NCBI GenBank assembly: GCA_913055905.1
Contig: CAJXLB010000006.1
Location: 62,001-126,000 of the forward strand
Reading direction: 5' to 3'
Source: an uncultured Winogradskyella sp.
Lineage (GTDB): Bacteria > Bacteroidota > Bacteroidia > Flavobacteriales > Flavobacteriaceae
Length of the DNA stretch: 64,000 nt
Below the pieces are notes generated by a model. It saw only the letters and a program-made list of their open reading frames with translations, was not told the DNA's origin and did not search any database. A program made the position numbers and the translations under genes. How positions within the stretch are numbered: the first letter of the stretch is position 1; each line of letters starts with the position of its first letter. This document shows positions 8,337 to 15,702 of the stretch, one piece after another.

Positions 8337-9412
8337 TGCAAGAACACGACGAAAATCAATCGCAAGATACTTCTGAAAACCAAGAGCAGAGGACCTCAAC
8401 CACAACGAACACAACTAATGAAGAAACGGTGATGTCACCCTCTTCGGAATTTGAGAATAGGTTGGATTTAAAGCCTCTTCAAGAGAGTGTTGAGCAAATT
8501 AAGAAAGAGATTGCCAAATTCATTGTGGGCCAAAATGAAATGATAGAGCTTTTAATTATTTCAATTTTAACCAACGGCCACTCTTTAATAGAAGGAGTCC
8601 CTGGTGTGGCCAAAACAATTACGGCAAAATTACTGGCCAAAACCTTGGATGTAGATTTTAGTAGAATTCAGTTTACACCAGATTTAATGCCCAGCGATAT
8701 TTTAGGAACTTCGGTTTTTAATGTAAAAACCAACGATTTCGAATATAAAAAAGGACCTATTTTTTCAAACATTATTTTAATTGATGAAATAAATAGAGCG
8801 CCAGCAAAAACTCAGGCGGCCTTGTTTGAAGTCATGGCGGAACGGCAAATCACTATGGACGGAATGCGCTACAACATGGCACCACCATTTCTTGTTTTTG
8901 CCACCCAAAACCCTATTGAGCAAGAAGGAACATACCGCTTACCAGAAGCACAATTAGATCGCTTTCTGTTTAAAATAGACGTGGATTACCCATCTTTAGA
9001 AGATGAGGTTCAAATCTTGGTTGACAATCATAAACGCTTGGATATAATGGATTTTGATAGTATCAAACCCATTCTATCGGCAGAATCCATAGCCAACTAT
9101 CAAAATCTCATAAAACAAATCATTGTAGAAGATAATTTGTTGCGCTACATCGCTTCCATTATACACAATACTAGAAACAATGCCAATCTGTACCTTGGGG
9201 CTTCTCCAAGAGCATCCATCGCTATTTTAAATGCGGCCAAGGCCAACTCAGCCATTCACGGTAGGGATTTTGTGACGCCAGAGGATATAAAACGCTGCAC
9301 CAAGGCTGTATTAAAACACCGCTTAGTGCTTACGCCAGAGCGGGAAATGGAAGCCTTTACAGTTGATAAAGTAGTGGACCAAATCCTTGAAACCATAGAG
9401 ATTCCACGCTAG
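8336..9412 (+). CDS. MoxR family AAA+ ATPase
   Basis: This 358-residue AAA+ ATPase has an acidic, Gln/Thr-rich N-terminal tail of about 45 residues, then the MoxR core: Walker A GVPGVAKT (87-94), Walker B ILIDEINRA (147-155), sensor 1 ATQNP (189-193) and the PEAQLDRF block (203-210). MoxR proteins act as chaperone-like remodelers that mature or activate partner complexes, usually with DUF58 or VWA proteins. Here the partner is the DUF58 product of the next gene, whose GTG start overlaps its stop (TAGTG). No VWA gene is present, unlike in Bat operons. Confidence 0.93.
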   Translation: MQEHDENQSQDTSENQEQRTSTTTNTTNEETVMSPSSEFENRLDLKPLQESVEQIKKEIAKFIVGQNEMIELLIISILTNGHSLIEGVPGVAKTITAKLLAKTLDVDFSRIQFTPDLMPSDILGTSVFNVKTNDFEYKKGPIFSNIILIDEINRAPAKTQAALFEVMAERQITMDGMRYNMAPPFLVFATQNPIEQEGTYRLPEAQLDRFLFKIDVDYPSLEDEVQILVDNHKRLDIMDFDSIKPILSAESIANYQNLIKQIIVEDNLLRYIASIIHNTRNNANLYLGASPRASIAILNAAKANSAIHGRDFVTPEDIKRCTKAVLKHRLVLTPEREMEAFTVDKVVDQILETIEIPR

Positions 9413-10743
9413 TGAAACAGTTGTTTAAAAATACTTATCTAACCTCTAGGTTTTTTAAAGTGACCTTGGCATTTGTAGCGTTATTTATTGTAGCCTATAG
9501 CTTTCCAGGGTTGCTGAGTATTGTTACCGTTTTATTTTTTGTAGGGCTTGGATTAGTAGTCTTTGATGCAATTTTGCTCTTTAAACAAAAAGGTATTTGG
9601 GCCTCTAGGGTTTTACCCGAAAAACTTAGCAATGGAGATGAAAATCCCATAGACATAAAACTTGCAAACAATTATAATTTTACCGTAAAACTGCATTTAA
9701 TTGATGAACTGCCCTTCCAATACCAAAAACGTGATTTTGAAATTAAGACCGTACTAAAGGCTTCCGACAAAAAAAATATAAGATACACCTTAAGACCATT
9801 GGAACGAGGTGAATATTACTTTGGCCATTTAAACGTCTATGCCATAACACCTATAGGTTTAATTATGCGACGTTTTCAATTCGCAAAAGATGCTATGGTC
9901 CCTAATTACCCATCCTTTTTGCAATTGCGCAAATATATGCTCATGGCCTTCTCAAATAAATTGTTGGAGTATGGCCTAAAAAAGATACGACGCATCGGTC
10001 ATACCATGGAATTTGAGCAAATAAAAGATTACGTTCCTGGTGACGATATAAGAAACATTAACTGGAAGGCTACCGCAAAGCGCAACCAATTAATGGTAAA
10101 TCAATTTCAAGACGAACGCTCCCAACCTGTATATAGTGTTATAGATAAAGGTCGTGCCATGAAAATGCCTTTTGAAGGGTTGAGCCTATTAGATTATGCC
10201 ATAAATGCTACGTTGGTTATTAGCAATGTCGCTCTAAAGAAACAAGACAAGGCCGGCATGTTTACCTTTTCCCGTAAAGTTGACAACAGAGTAATTGCTG
10301 AGAGGCGTCCATCCCAAATGCATAAAATCTTAGAAACCTTATACAATGTAAACACCAATTTTGTTGAATCTGACTTTTCTAGACTTTATATAGACATTAA
10401 ACGACACATTACCCAAAGAAGCTTGTTGCTTTTATATACCAATTTTGAAACTCTCGACGCCTTACACCGACAACTACCCTATCTTCAGGCCATCTCCAAA
10501 AACCATCTTCTCGTGGTAATCTTTTTTGAGAACACCGAGTTACACAAGTTAACCAACCAAAAGGCAGAAAGCACCTTTGATATATTTCAAAAAACTATTG
10601 CAGAAAAGTTTGTGTACGAAAAGAAACTAATTGTGAACGAACTTCAAAGACATGGTATTCAATCTATTTTGACAGCTCCTGAAGATTTAACCATTAATAC
10701 TATAAATAAATATTTAGAGATTAAGGCAAGGGGACTTCTCTAA
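9412..10743 (+). CDS. DUF58 domain-containing protein
   Basis: This 443-residue protein begins with two close membrane helices (residues about 15-55), then a beta-rich region and the DUF58 core. The signature is the block GDDIRNINWKATAKRNQLMV near residues 205-225 and the VIDKGRAM stretch that follows, which resembles the metal-site region of a VWA domain. DUF58 proteins are the standard partners of MoxR ATPases. It closes the operon; after it come about 155 bases without a gene. Confidence 0.9.
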   Translation: MKQLFKNTYLTSRFFKVTLAFVALFIVAYSFPGLLSIVTVLFFVGLGLVVFDAILLFKQKGIWASRVLPEKLSNGDENPIDIKLANNYNFTVKLHLIDELPFQYQKRDFEIKTVLKASDKKNIRYTLRPLERGEYYFGHLNVYAITPIGLIMRRFQFAKDAMVPNYPSFLQLRKYMLMAFSNKLLEYGLKKIRRIGHTMEFEQIKDYVPGDDIRNINWKATAKRNQLMVNQFQDERSQPVYSVIDKGRAMKMPFEGLSLLDYAINATLVISNVALKKQDKAGMFTFSRKVDNRVIAERRPSQMHKILETLYNVNTNFVESDFSRLYIDIKRHITQRSLLLLYTNFETLDALHRQLPYLQAISKNHLLVVIFFENTELHKLTNQKAESTFDIFQKTIAEKFVYEKKLIVNELQRHGIQSILTAPEDLTINTINKYLEIKARGLL

Positions 10744-10900
10744 ACCATTCCCAAGCAGCGACAAAGCATTTCTAAGCTTTAAGTTTGGTCAAATCTACAA
10801 TTCATCCCTTTAAAATTACAATTGAGAACTAAGTATTAGTCTACCTCCATATGACTTTGGATATTTGAAGCAACAAATAACCATTAAAACAAAAAACGTC

Positions 10901-11317
10901 ATGAAAAATTTAATTTTAACTTTCGCATTAGTAGCTTCAATAGGATTAGGATTTGCCCAAGATCAAGGTATTACGATCACGGTAACCGTAGATAACTTAA
11001 CCAGTGATGAAGGTAAGGCTTCGTTCTCACTACATACTGCAGATACTTTTATGAGAGGGCCAGGACTGATGAATGCCTCTGCCTCAATAAAGGACGGAAA
11101 AGCCACAGTAACATTTACCAATGTTAAACCTGGGGAATATGCCGTAATAGGCATGCATGACGCTAATGAAAATGGCAAGATGGACTTTAGGGAAAATGGC
11201 ATGCCTTTAGAAAACTATGGCACTTCAAACAATGTAATGGAGTTTGGACCACCACAATACGATGATGCCAAATTTAAAGTTGGAGATCAAGATTTGGAAC
11301 TAAACCTAAGATTTTAG
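10901..11317 (+). CDS. Secreted DUF2141 protein
   Basis: This protein of about 138 residues has a signal peptide (MKNLILTFALVASIGLGFAQ) and a single beta-sandwich DUF2141 domain with the typical VKPGEYAVIGMHDANENGKMD block. I place the start at the ATG at 10901 because the signal peptide begins there; the open frame extends back to a TTG at 10865. DUF2141 proteins are small periplasmic or secreted proteins of unknown role; the acidic DxNxNGxxD stretch suggests calcium binding. A strong terminator follows 16 bases after the stop. Confidence 0.85.
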   Translation: MKNLILTFALVASIGLGFAQDQGITITVTVDNLTSDEGKASFSLHTADTFMRGPGLMNASASIKDGKATVTFTNVKPGEYAVIGMHDANENGKMDFRENGMPLENYGTSNNVMEFGPPQYDDAKFKVGDQDLELNLRF

Positions 11318-11333
11318 TCCCAAAGAAATAAAT

Positions 11334-11363
11334 AAAAAAGCCAGCTTTGAGCTGGCTTTTTTT
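11334..11363. terminator. Bidirectional rho-independent terminator
   Basis: A hairpin AGCCAGCT-ttg-AGCTGGCT is flanked by an A tract on the left and a T tract on the right, so it can stop transcription both from the DUF2141 gene and from the convergent dps gene. Confidence 0.9.
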
Positions 11364-11372
11364 ATGTTGTAA

Positions 11373-11852
11373 TTACACGGTTTCACCTAACCACGCCTTC
11401 ATCATCCAAACCGTTTTTTCCTGCTCAGTGATAAAATCACTCATCATAGCGTTGGTGCCTTCATCATTGGCATCATCAGAAGCCTCTAATATTTGACGCT
11501 CAATCTTAAGCAATTCCGTTAAAGAATCTATTATTAATCTAACCGCATTCTCATCTTTGGACACATCTTTACCTACTGGTACCTTACCTGCCTTAATGTA
11601 ATCATCAAAAGTGTGCAAGGGTGTTGCTCCCAGAGTTAATATACGTTCGGCAACTTCATCTACTTTTAGGTTGGCATCTGTATAGAGTTCCTCGAATTTT
11701 GCATGTAAATCAAAAAAGGCCTTTCCTTTTATATTCCAGTGAATGCCTCTAAGGTTCTGATAATATAATTGAAAGTTAGCTAAGAGCTGATTTAAGTCGT
11801 TAGCTAATTGTTGTGTTTTCCCGGTATCTAAACCAATACTGTTTAATGTCAT
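11373..11852 (-). CDS. dps: Dps family ferritin-like DNA-protection protein
   Basis: This 159-residue protein of the Dps family stores iron and detoxifies peroxide at the dimer interface. The ferroxidase residues are in place: His38 and His50, an acidic residue at 54 (Glu where Asp is common), Asp65 and Glu69 within NLRGIHWNIKG and FEELYTDANLKVDEVAERI. It is transcribed divergently from oxyR across 101 bases, the standard arrangement for OxyR-controlled dps. Its 3' end shares the bidirectional terminator with the DUF2141 gene. Confidence 0.93.
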   Translation of the reverse strand: MTLNSIGLDTGKTQQLANDLNQLLANFQLYYQNLRGIHWNIKGKAFFDLHAKFEELYTDANLKVDEVAERILTLGATPLHTFDDYIKAGKVPVGKDVSKDENAVRLIIDSLTELLKIERQILEASDDANDEGTNAMMSDFITEQEKTVWMMKAWLGETV

Positions 11853-11953
11853 AATAGTTCTATTTTATTTTATAAAGATACGCATGAAATAAACTAGTTT
11901 TACTATAGATTTTATGAATAGTTTTTATACTTTTATAACTTAAATGAATACTT
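11853..11953. promoter_or_regulatory. dps-oxyR divergent control region
   Basis: The 101-base AT-rich spacer holds -7-like boxes in both directions: TACTTTTA at 11928-11935 for oxyR and TATCTTTA (minus strand, about 11872-11879) for dps. ATAG/CTAT tetranucleotides, the half-site core of OxyR operators, occur at 11854-11863, 11903-11908 and 11918-11921, but their spacing does not match the full OxyR consensus. That OxyR acts here is inferred mainly from gene order. Confidence 0.5.
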
Positions 11954-12892
11954 ATGACCATAACCCAACTAAAATATGCCTTAGCCATAGCGGAACATAA
12001 AAATTTCACGAAGGCTGCCGCAAAATGTTTTGTTACCCAACCTACCTTAAGCACTCAAATCCAGAAACTTGAGGACGAATTGGACGTAGTGATGTTCGAT
12101 AGAGGCAAAAAACCTATTGAATTAACAGAGGTTGGCAGAAAGATTGTGTTTCAAGCCAGAAATATTGTCAATGAGGCAGAACGCATTCAAGATATTGTAG
12201 ACCAGCAAAAAGGATTTATTGGAGGTGAATTTAGACTCGGCATTATTCCAACGGTAATGCCCACCTTACTTCCAATGTTTCTCAACAACTTTATAAAAAA
12301 ATACCCAAAGGTTAAGCTTAAAATAGAGGAATTAACTACGGAAGAGATTTTAACCAGGATCAATGATGGGCATTTAGACGCTGCCATTGCTGCAACACCA
12401 TTGGAGAGTGAGAACATCAAAGAGCGTGTGTTATACTATGAGCCTTTTGTTGCTTACATTCCGAGCAACCATAGGTTGAGAGATAAAAAAATCATAGAGG
12501 TGAATGATTTGGATATTGAAGACATGCTTCTTTTAGAAGACGGTCACTGCTTTAGGGATGGTGTTATTAATTTATGTAAAACATTCAAAAATCAAATCGA
12601 TGATAACTTTCAACTGGAAAGTGGTAGCATTGAAACTTTGATTAAGCTCTCTAACGAAGGGCTTGGAATGACACTTTTGCCATACTTACACACATTGGAT
12701 ATAAAGGACAATTTAAGCTCTAATCTAAGGCATTTTAAAGAGCCCTCTCCAGCTCGGGAAGTGAGCATTATCTTCCACAAAAGCGAATTGAAAATGCAAA
12801 TCATCAATGCCCTTCACGAGGTTATATCTGGTATCATTAGAGGTGCAATAGCCTTTAGCAATGTTGAAATTATTAGTCCGCTGCCCAAATAA
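11954..12892 (+). CDS. oxyR: OxyR, LysR-type peroxide-sensing regulator
   Basis: This 312-residue LysR-type protein has the N-terminal winged HTH (MTITQLKYALAIAEHKNFTK) and an effector domain. The redox pair is visible and has the same numbering as in E. coli OxyR: Cys199 in LEDGHCFRD and Cys208, nine residues later. It would sense hydrogen peroxide through a disulfide and activate the divergent dps. A perfect palindromic terminator directly follows the stop codon. Confidence 0.93.
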   Translation: MTITQLKYALAIAEHKNFTKAAAKCFVTQPTLSTQIQKLEDELDVVMFDRGKKPIELTEVGRKIVFQARNIVNEAERIQDIVDQQKGFIGGEFRLGIIPTVMPTLLPMFLNNFIKKYPKVKLKIEELTTEEILTRINDGHLDAAIAATPLESENIKERVLYYEPFVAYIPSNHRLRDKKIIEVNDLDIEDMLLLEDGHCFRDGVINLCKTFKNQIDDNFQLESGSIETLIKLSNEGLGMTLLPYLHTLDIKDNLSSNLRHFKEPSPAREVSIIFHKSELKMQIINALHEVISGIIRGAIAFSNVEIISPLPK

Positions 12893-12918
12893 AAAAAGCG
12901 ACCCATGGGTCGCTTTTT
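12893..12918. terminator. Perfect palindromic terminator between oxyR and a small convergent gene
   Basis: AAAAAGCGACC-CATG-GGTCGCTTTTT is a perfect palindrome; with A and T tracts on the two sides it works in both directions. The gene at 12921 ends 3 bases beyond it. Confidence 0.92.
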
Positions 12919-12920
12919 AA

Positions 12921-13118
12921 TTATGATTTAAGATAAATTAAACATCGGTCTAATTCTGGGTTTTGATGAATTAGGGACTGGATAAAAATCCTAAGGTCCT
13001 CAAGCTCATGGGGAAGCAAGCGCTGTACCGCTTTTTCCACCTCTTTACAAAATAATCTAACATCAAAACTCACCTTTTTGAGTACTGTTAAAGTGTACTC
13101 GTACATTGCTCTCGCCAT
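12921..13118 (-). CDS. Small conserved protein of unknown function
   Basis: I start this protein at the ATG ending at 13118, giving 65 residues (MARAMYEYTLTVLKKVSFDV); the open frame continues 20 residues upstream, but that part is less protein-like. The sequence is mainly helical and soluble, with a LLPHELEDLRIFI segment. I recall similar short proteins in other flavobacteria, but no function is known to me. The terminator shared with oxyR supports that it is expressed as its own unit. Confidence 0.6.
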   Translation of the reverse strand: MARAMYEYTLTVLKKVSFDVRLFCKEVEKAVQRLLPHELEDLRIFIQSLIHQNPELDRCLIYLKS

Positions 13119-13327
13119 AGTTGTGTTGATAGGTTTTAAATTAATGAAACGTAGATTTTTTAATAGGCTGTTATTCAATTTTATTTTCCTAATTTAAAAA
13201 AAAAGAGGAAAGTTTTAAATGGCTTTAACAGGTTTTTATGTTAAAGAGAACATTTTTAGGTTAACATTTATTGCAGCATAAAGTCAATTCCTACAGGTCA
13301 TAGCTTGATTATATCGCGCTTACAGAC

Positions 13328-14155
13328 TTAAAATTTATTGTCGCCATCTATAAGATCACCTAGACCTCCTAAAATACTTCCTTCTCCTCTGTCTTTACCT
13401 CCTGTTCGAGGCGCAGAGGCAATGACTCGATTAGCCAGTCTACTGAATGGAAGCGACTGAATATATACTTTTCCAGGTCCTTGCAGTTTGGCAAAGAATA
13501 AGCCTTCCCCTCCAAAAATTGAATTTTTGATACCGCCTACGAATTCTATATCGTAATCTACACTCTGTGTAAAACCTACAATACAACCCGTATCTACGCG
13601 TAATATTTCACCAGCCTGTAAGGTTCTTTCGGCCATAGTCCCACCTGCATGAACAAATACCATACCATCACCCTCCAATTTCTGCATTATAAAACCTTCT
13701 CCTCCAAATAACCCACGGCCTAAACGTTTTGAGAACTCAATACCCACACTAACACCCTTAGCTGCACATAGGAAGGCATCTTTTTGACAGATGAATTTTC
13801 CTCCAAATTCCGTTAAATCTATGGGTATGATTTTACCAGGATACGGTGAAGCAAAAGAAACACTGCGCTTACCAACCAAATCATTATAAAAGGCAGTCAT
13901 AAACAAACTTTCTCCCGTTAGTATGCGCTTTCCTGCACCTAATAGTTTCCCCAAAATCCCTTTATCTTTTTTAGACCCATCTCCAAAAATAGTGTCCATC
14001 TTTATGCCATCGTCCATCATCATAAAACTACCCGATTCCGCAATAACGGCTTCCTGAGGGTCTAACTCAATTTCAACAAATTGCATTTCTTCGCCATAGA
14101 TTGTATAATCTATTTCGTGAGCATTTCTACTACTGTAATCTGGTAATCTTTCCAT
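13328..14155 (-). CDS. AIM24/TIGR00266 family protein
   Basis: This 275-residue soluble protein has the repeated beta-rich fold of the AIM24 (TIGR00266) family. Marks are IAESGSFMMMDDGI, GGEGFIMQKLEGDGMVFVHAGG and FGGEGLFFAKLQGPGKVYIQSL. The glycine-rich tail (APRTGGKDRGEGSILGGLGD) is typical. The biochemical role in bacteria is unknown; yeast Aim24 is mitochondrial. It follows the DUF4442 gene by 73 bases on the same strand and may share its transcript. Confidence 0.88.
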   Translation of the reverse strand: MERLPDYSSRNAHEIDYTIYGEEMQFVEIELDPQEAVIAESGSFMMMDDGIKMDTIFGDGSKKDKGILGKLLGAGKRILTGESLFMTAFYNDLVGKRSVSFASPYPGKIIPIDLTEFGGKFICQKDAFLCAAKGVSVGIEFSKRLGRGLFGGEGFIMQKLEGDGMVFVHAGGTMAERTLQAGEILRVDTGCIVGFTQSVDYDIEFVGGIKNSIFGGEGLFFAKLQGPGKVYIQSLPFSRLANRVIASAPRTGGKDRGEGSILGGLGDLIDGDNKF

Positions 14156-14228
14156 TTTTAAAAGTGTTTTATGATTGATTCTTAGATATTGGTTGCTGCT
14201 TTTTTAAAATTGTTACAGGTTTAGCGCC

Positions 14229-14684
14229 TTAGGGCTTTACTTTTAGGGTCCATTCAAAATCAAAGCACGAGACCTCTATACCGTCTTCATTCACGCCTCT
14301 CGATGTTAACCAAACCGTTTGTCCTTCTTTGGTCTCCACGGCCTTTGAAATGGCTTCTGAAACTTTAGCACCTTCTAAACAGGTAAAGGTTATTCGTCCA
14401 GTTGCCTTTTTAGTAAATGTGGCTTTATTGTTTGCCACAAGCATGGATATATTTTTACCGCTCTGTCTTATATGTTGCATAACCAAAGCGCCTGTTGTGA
14501 GCTCCGCGGCCATACCCTGTACTGCCCAAAACATAGACTTAAAAGGGTTTTGATTAATCCATCGGTGCTTCACCTGAACCACACATTTGCTTTGGTCGAT
14601 GTAAGTTGTCCTTACGCCTGTGAGATATGCCGCTGGCAACTTAAACATGAGATATGTATTGAGCTTTGAAGGAGTTATGGCCAT
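14229..14684 (-). CDS. DUF4442 hotdog-fold protein
   Basis: This 151-residue protein matches the DUF4442 group of hotdog-fold proteins related to thioesterases (YiiD-like). The conserved stretch is PAAYLTGVRTTYIDQSKCVV followed by NPFKSMFWAVQGMAAELTTG. It probably binds an acyl-CoA or acyl carrier; a catalytic residue is not evident, so hydrolase activity is inference. A good -7 element (TAGTTTTG) lies on its strand 17-24 bases upstream of the start. Confidence 0.82.
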   Translation of the reverse strand: MAITPSKLNTYLMFKLPAAYLTGVRTTYIDQSKCVVQVKHRWINQNPFKSMFWAVQGMAAELTTGALVMQHIRQSGKNISMLVANNKATFTKKATGRITFTCLEGAKVSEAISKAVETKEGQTVWLTSRGVNEDGIEVSCFDFEWTLKVKP

Positions 14685-14700
14685 AACATAATTTTAATTT

Positions 14701-14708
14701 CAAAACTA
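14701..14708 (-). promoter_or_regulatory. Candidate -7 element of the DUF4442 gene
   Basis: On the minus strand this reads TAGTTTTG, a full match to the Bacteroidota -7 consensus TAnnTTTG, 16 bases before the start codon. I see no convincing TTG -33 element at the usual distance. Confidence 0.4.
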
Positions 14709-14736
14709 AAATAGGTGAATTATTCGGCTCTTACTA

Positions 14737-14756
14737 ATGTTAATTATATGTTAATT
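14737..14756 (+). repeat. Phased direct repeat ATGTTAATT upstream of the DUF4870-PadR-PspC promoter
   Basis: ATGTTAATT occurs at 14737-14745 and again at 14748-14756, 11 bases apart, about one helical turn. It lies just upstream of the candidate -33 element (14769-14773), a typical place for an activator site. Confidence 0.5.
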
Positions 14757-14768
14757 TTAGGTACTATG

Positions 14769-14802
14769 TTTTGCATAATACCTTCTTTTAGATATATATT
14801 TG
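14769..14802 (+). promoter_or_regulatory. Promoter of the DUF4870-PadR-PspC operon
   Basis: TTTTG at 14769-14773 and TATATTTG at 14795-14802 fit the Bacteroidota sigma-A promoter (TTG, spacer of about 20, TAnnTTTG). The start codon of the first gene follows 28 bases later. Confidence 0.6.
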
Positions 14803-14830
14803 CATAAGAAACTATTATATACTTTTTAAA

Positions 14831-15277
14831 ATGATAGATAATCACCATAAAAACCTGGCAACATTTATACATCTTTCAACATTTTCAAGATTTATAATAC
14901 CCTTTGGAAACTTTATAGGTCCTATTGTACTTTGGGCAGCTAATAAGAACAAATCTGAGTTTGTAGACCAACATGGCAAGCAGGCCATAAACTTTCAAAT
15001 CAGCATTTTGCTCTATGCCATAATAATCGGTACCATTAGCGTTCCCTTCTTTATCTTCAAGCTTTTTGAAGGCCTAAACGTTATAGACTTCCATGGCTTT
15101 CACGATTTTCATATCAATGTTGGCGAACCCTCTCCTCTATTGTATATAGGAGGTGGACTAGGCGCACTTGCCGTGATTGCTTTCATCATTGAGTTGGCCT
15201 TGATCGTAAAAGCAAGCTTGACGGCAAGGGATGGAAAATTGTACAACTATCCGTTGACCATAAACTTTTTAAAATAA
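14831..15277 (+). CDS. DUF4870 membrane protein
   Basis: This 148-residue protein has the DUF4870 (Tic20-like) pattern: the block FVDQHGKQAINFQISILLYA near residues 43-62, preceded by a hydrophobic segment and followed by two or three more helices. Such small integral proteins often sit near PadR and PspC genes. It appears to be first in the operon; the only clear promoter lies upstream of it, and an inverted repeat separates it from the PadR gene. Confidence 0.85.
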   Translation: MIDNHHKNLATFIHLSTFSRFIIPFGNFIGPIVLWAANKNKSEFVDQHGKQAINFQISILLYAIIIGTISVPFFIFKLFEGLNVIDFHGFHDFHINVGEPSPLLYIGGGLGALAVIAFIIELALIVKASLTARDGKLYNYPLTINFLK

Positions 15278-15288
15278 TCATCAATCTC

Positions 15289-15310
15289 TGTTGATTTTTT
15301 ATAATCAACA
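15289..15310. promoter_or_regulatory. Inverted repeat upstream of PadR gene, candidate operator
   Basis: TGTTGATT (15289-15296) and AATCAACA (15303-15310) form a perfect 8-base inverted repeat with a 6-base T-rich spacer. It lies between the DUF4870 stop and the PadR start. It could be a PadR operator, or act as an attenuating hairpin in the transcript. Confidence 0.45.
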
Positions 15311-15325
15311 TTAACCAATCAAAAA

Positions 15326-15361
15326 ATGAACAGTTTAATAGAATTAAAGTCAAAAACATGA
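15326..15361 (+). other. Eleven-codon upstream ORF overlapping the PadR start
   Basis: ATG at 15326 opens a frame encoding MNSLIELKSKT and stopping at TGA 15359-15361, which overlaps the PadR start (ATGA at 15358). The start context (CCAATCAAAAAATG) is the A-rich context seen before real genes in this window. It may couple or tune PadR translation. Confidence 0.35.
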
Positions 15362-15702
15362 AGATAGAAAACACAAAAGCACAAATGCGCAAAGGTGTTC
15401 TAGAATATTGTATCCTTTCTATTTTAAAGGATGAAGATGCTTATGTAGCGGAAATTCTAGGAACACTTAAGGACGCAAAAATGCTTGTTGTTGAAGGAAC
15501 TATTTATCCTTTATTGACAAGACTTAAAAATGCTGGATTGCTCAGCTATCGCTGGGAAGAGTCCACATCAGGGCCGCCTCGAAAATATTACGGCCTTACT
15601 GAAACAGGTAAGCTGTTTCTCAAAGAATTAAACACCACATGGAGCGAATTACAACATGCGGTTAACCTAGTAACAAGTACAAAATCAACAAAAAATGAAT
15701 AA
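15358..15702 (+). CDS. PadR family transcriptional regulator
   Basis: This 114-residue protein is a short (subfamily 2 length) PadR regulator: MRKGVLEYCILSILKDEDAYVAE, then the recognition region VVEGTIYPLLTRLKNAGLL and the wing SGPPRKYYGLTETGK. PadR proteins bind DNA as dimers and usually repress a neighbouring gene until a ligand or stress signal. It overlaps the PspC gene by 8 bases, so it almost certainly controls this locus and itself. Confidence 0.93.
   Translation: MKIENTKAQMRKGVLEYCILSILKDEDAYVAEILGTLKDAKMLVVEGTIYPLLTRLKNAGLLSYRWEESTSGPPRKYYGLTETGKLFLKELNTTWSELQHAVNLVTSTKSTKNE

Noticed and set aside
13238-13267. ATGTTAA/TTAACAT inverted repeat with a 17-base spacer upstream of the small gene at 12921
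   Set aside because: The motif is simple AT-rich sequence also found near 14737 and before parA; too short and too widely spaced to claim an operator.
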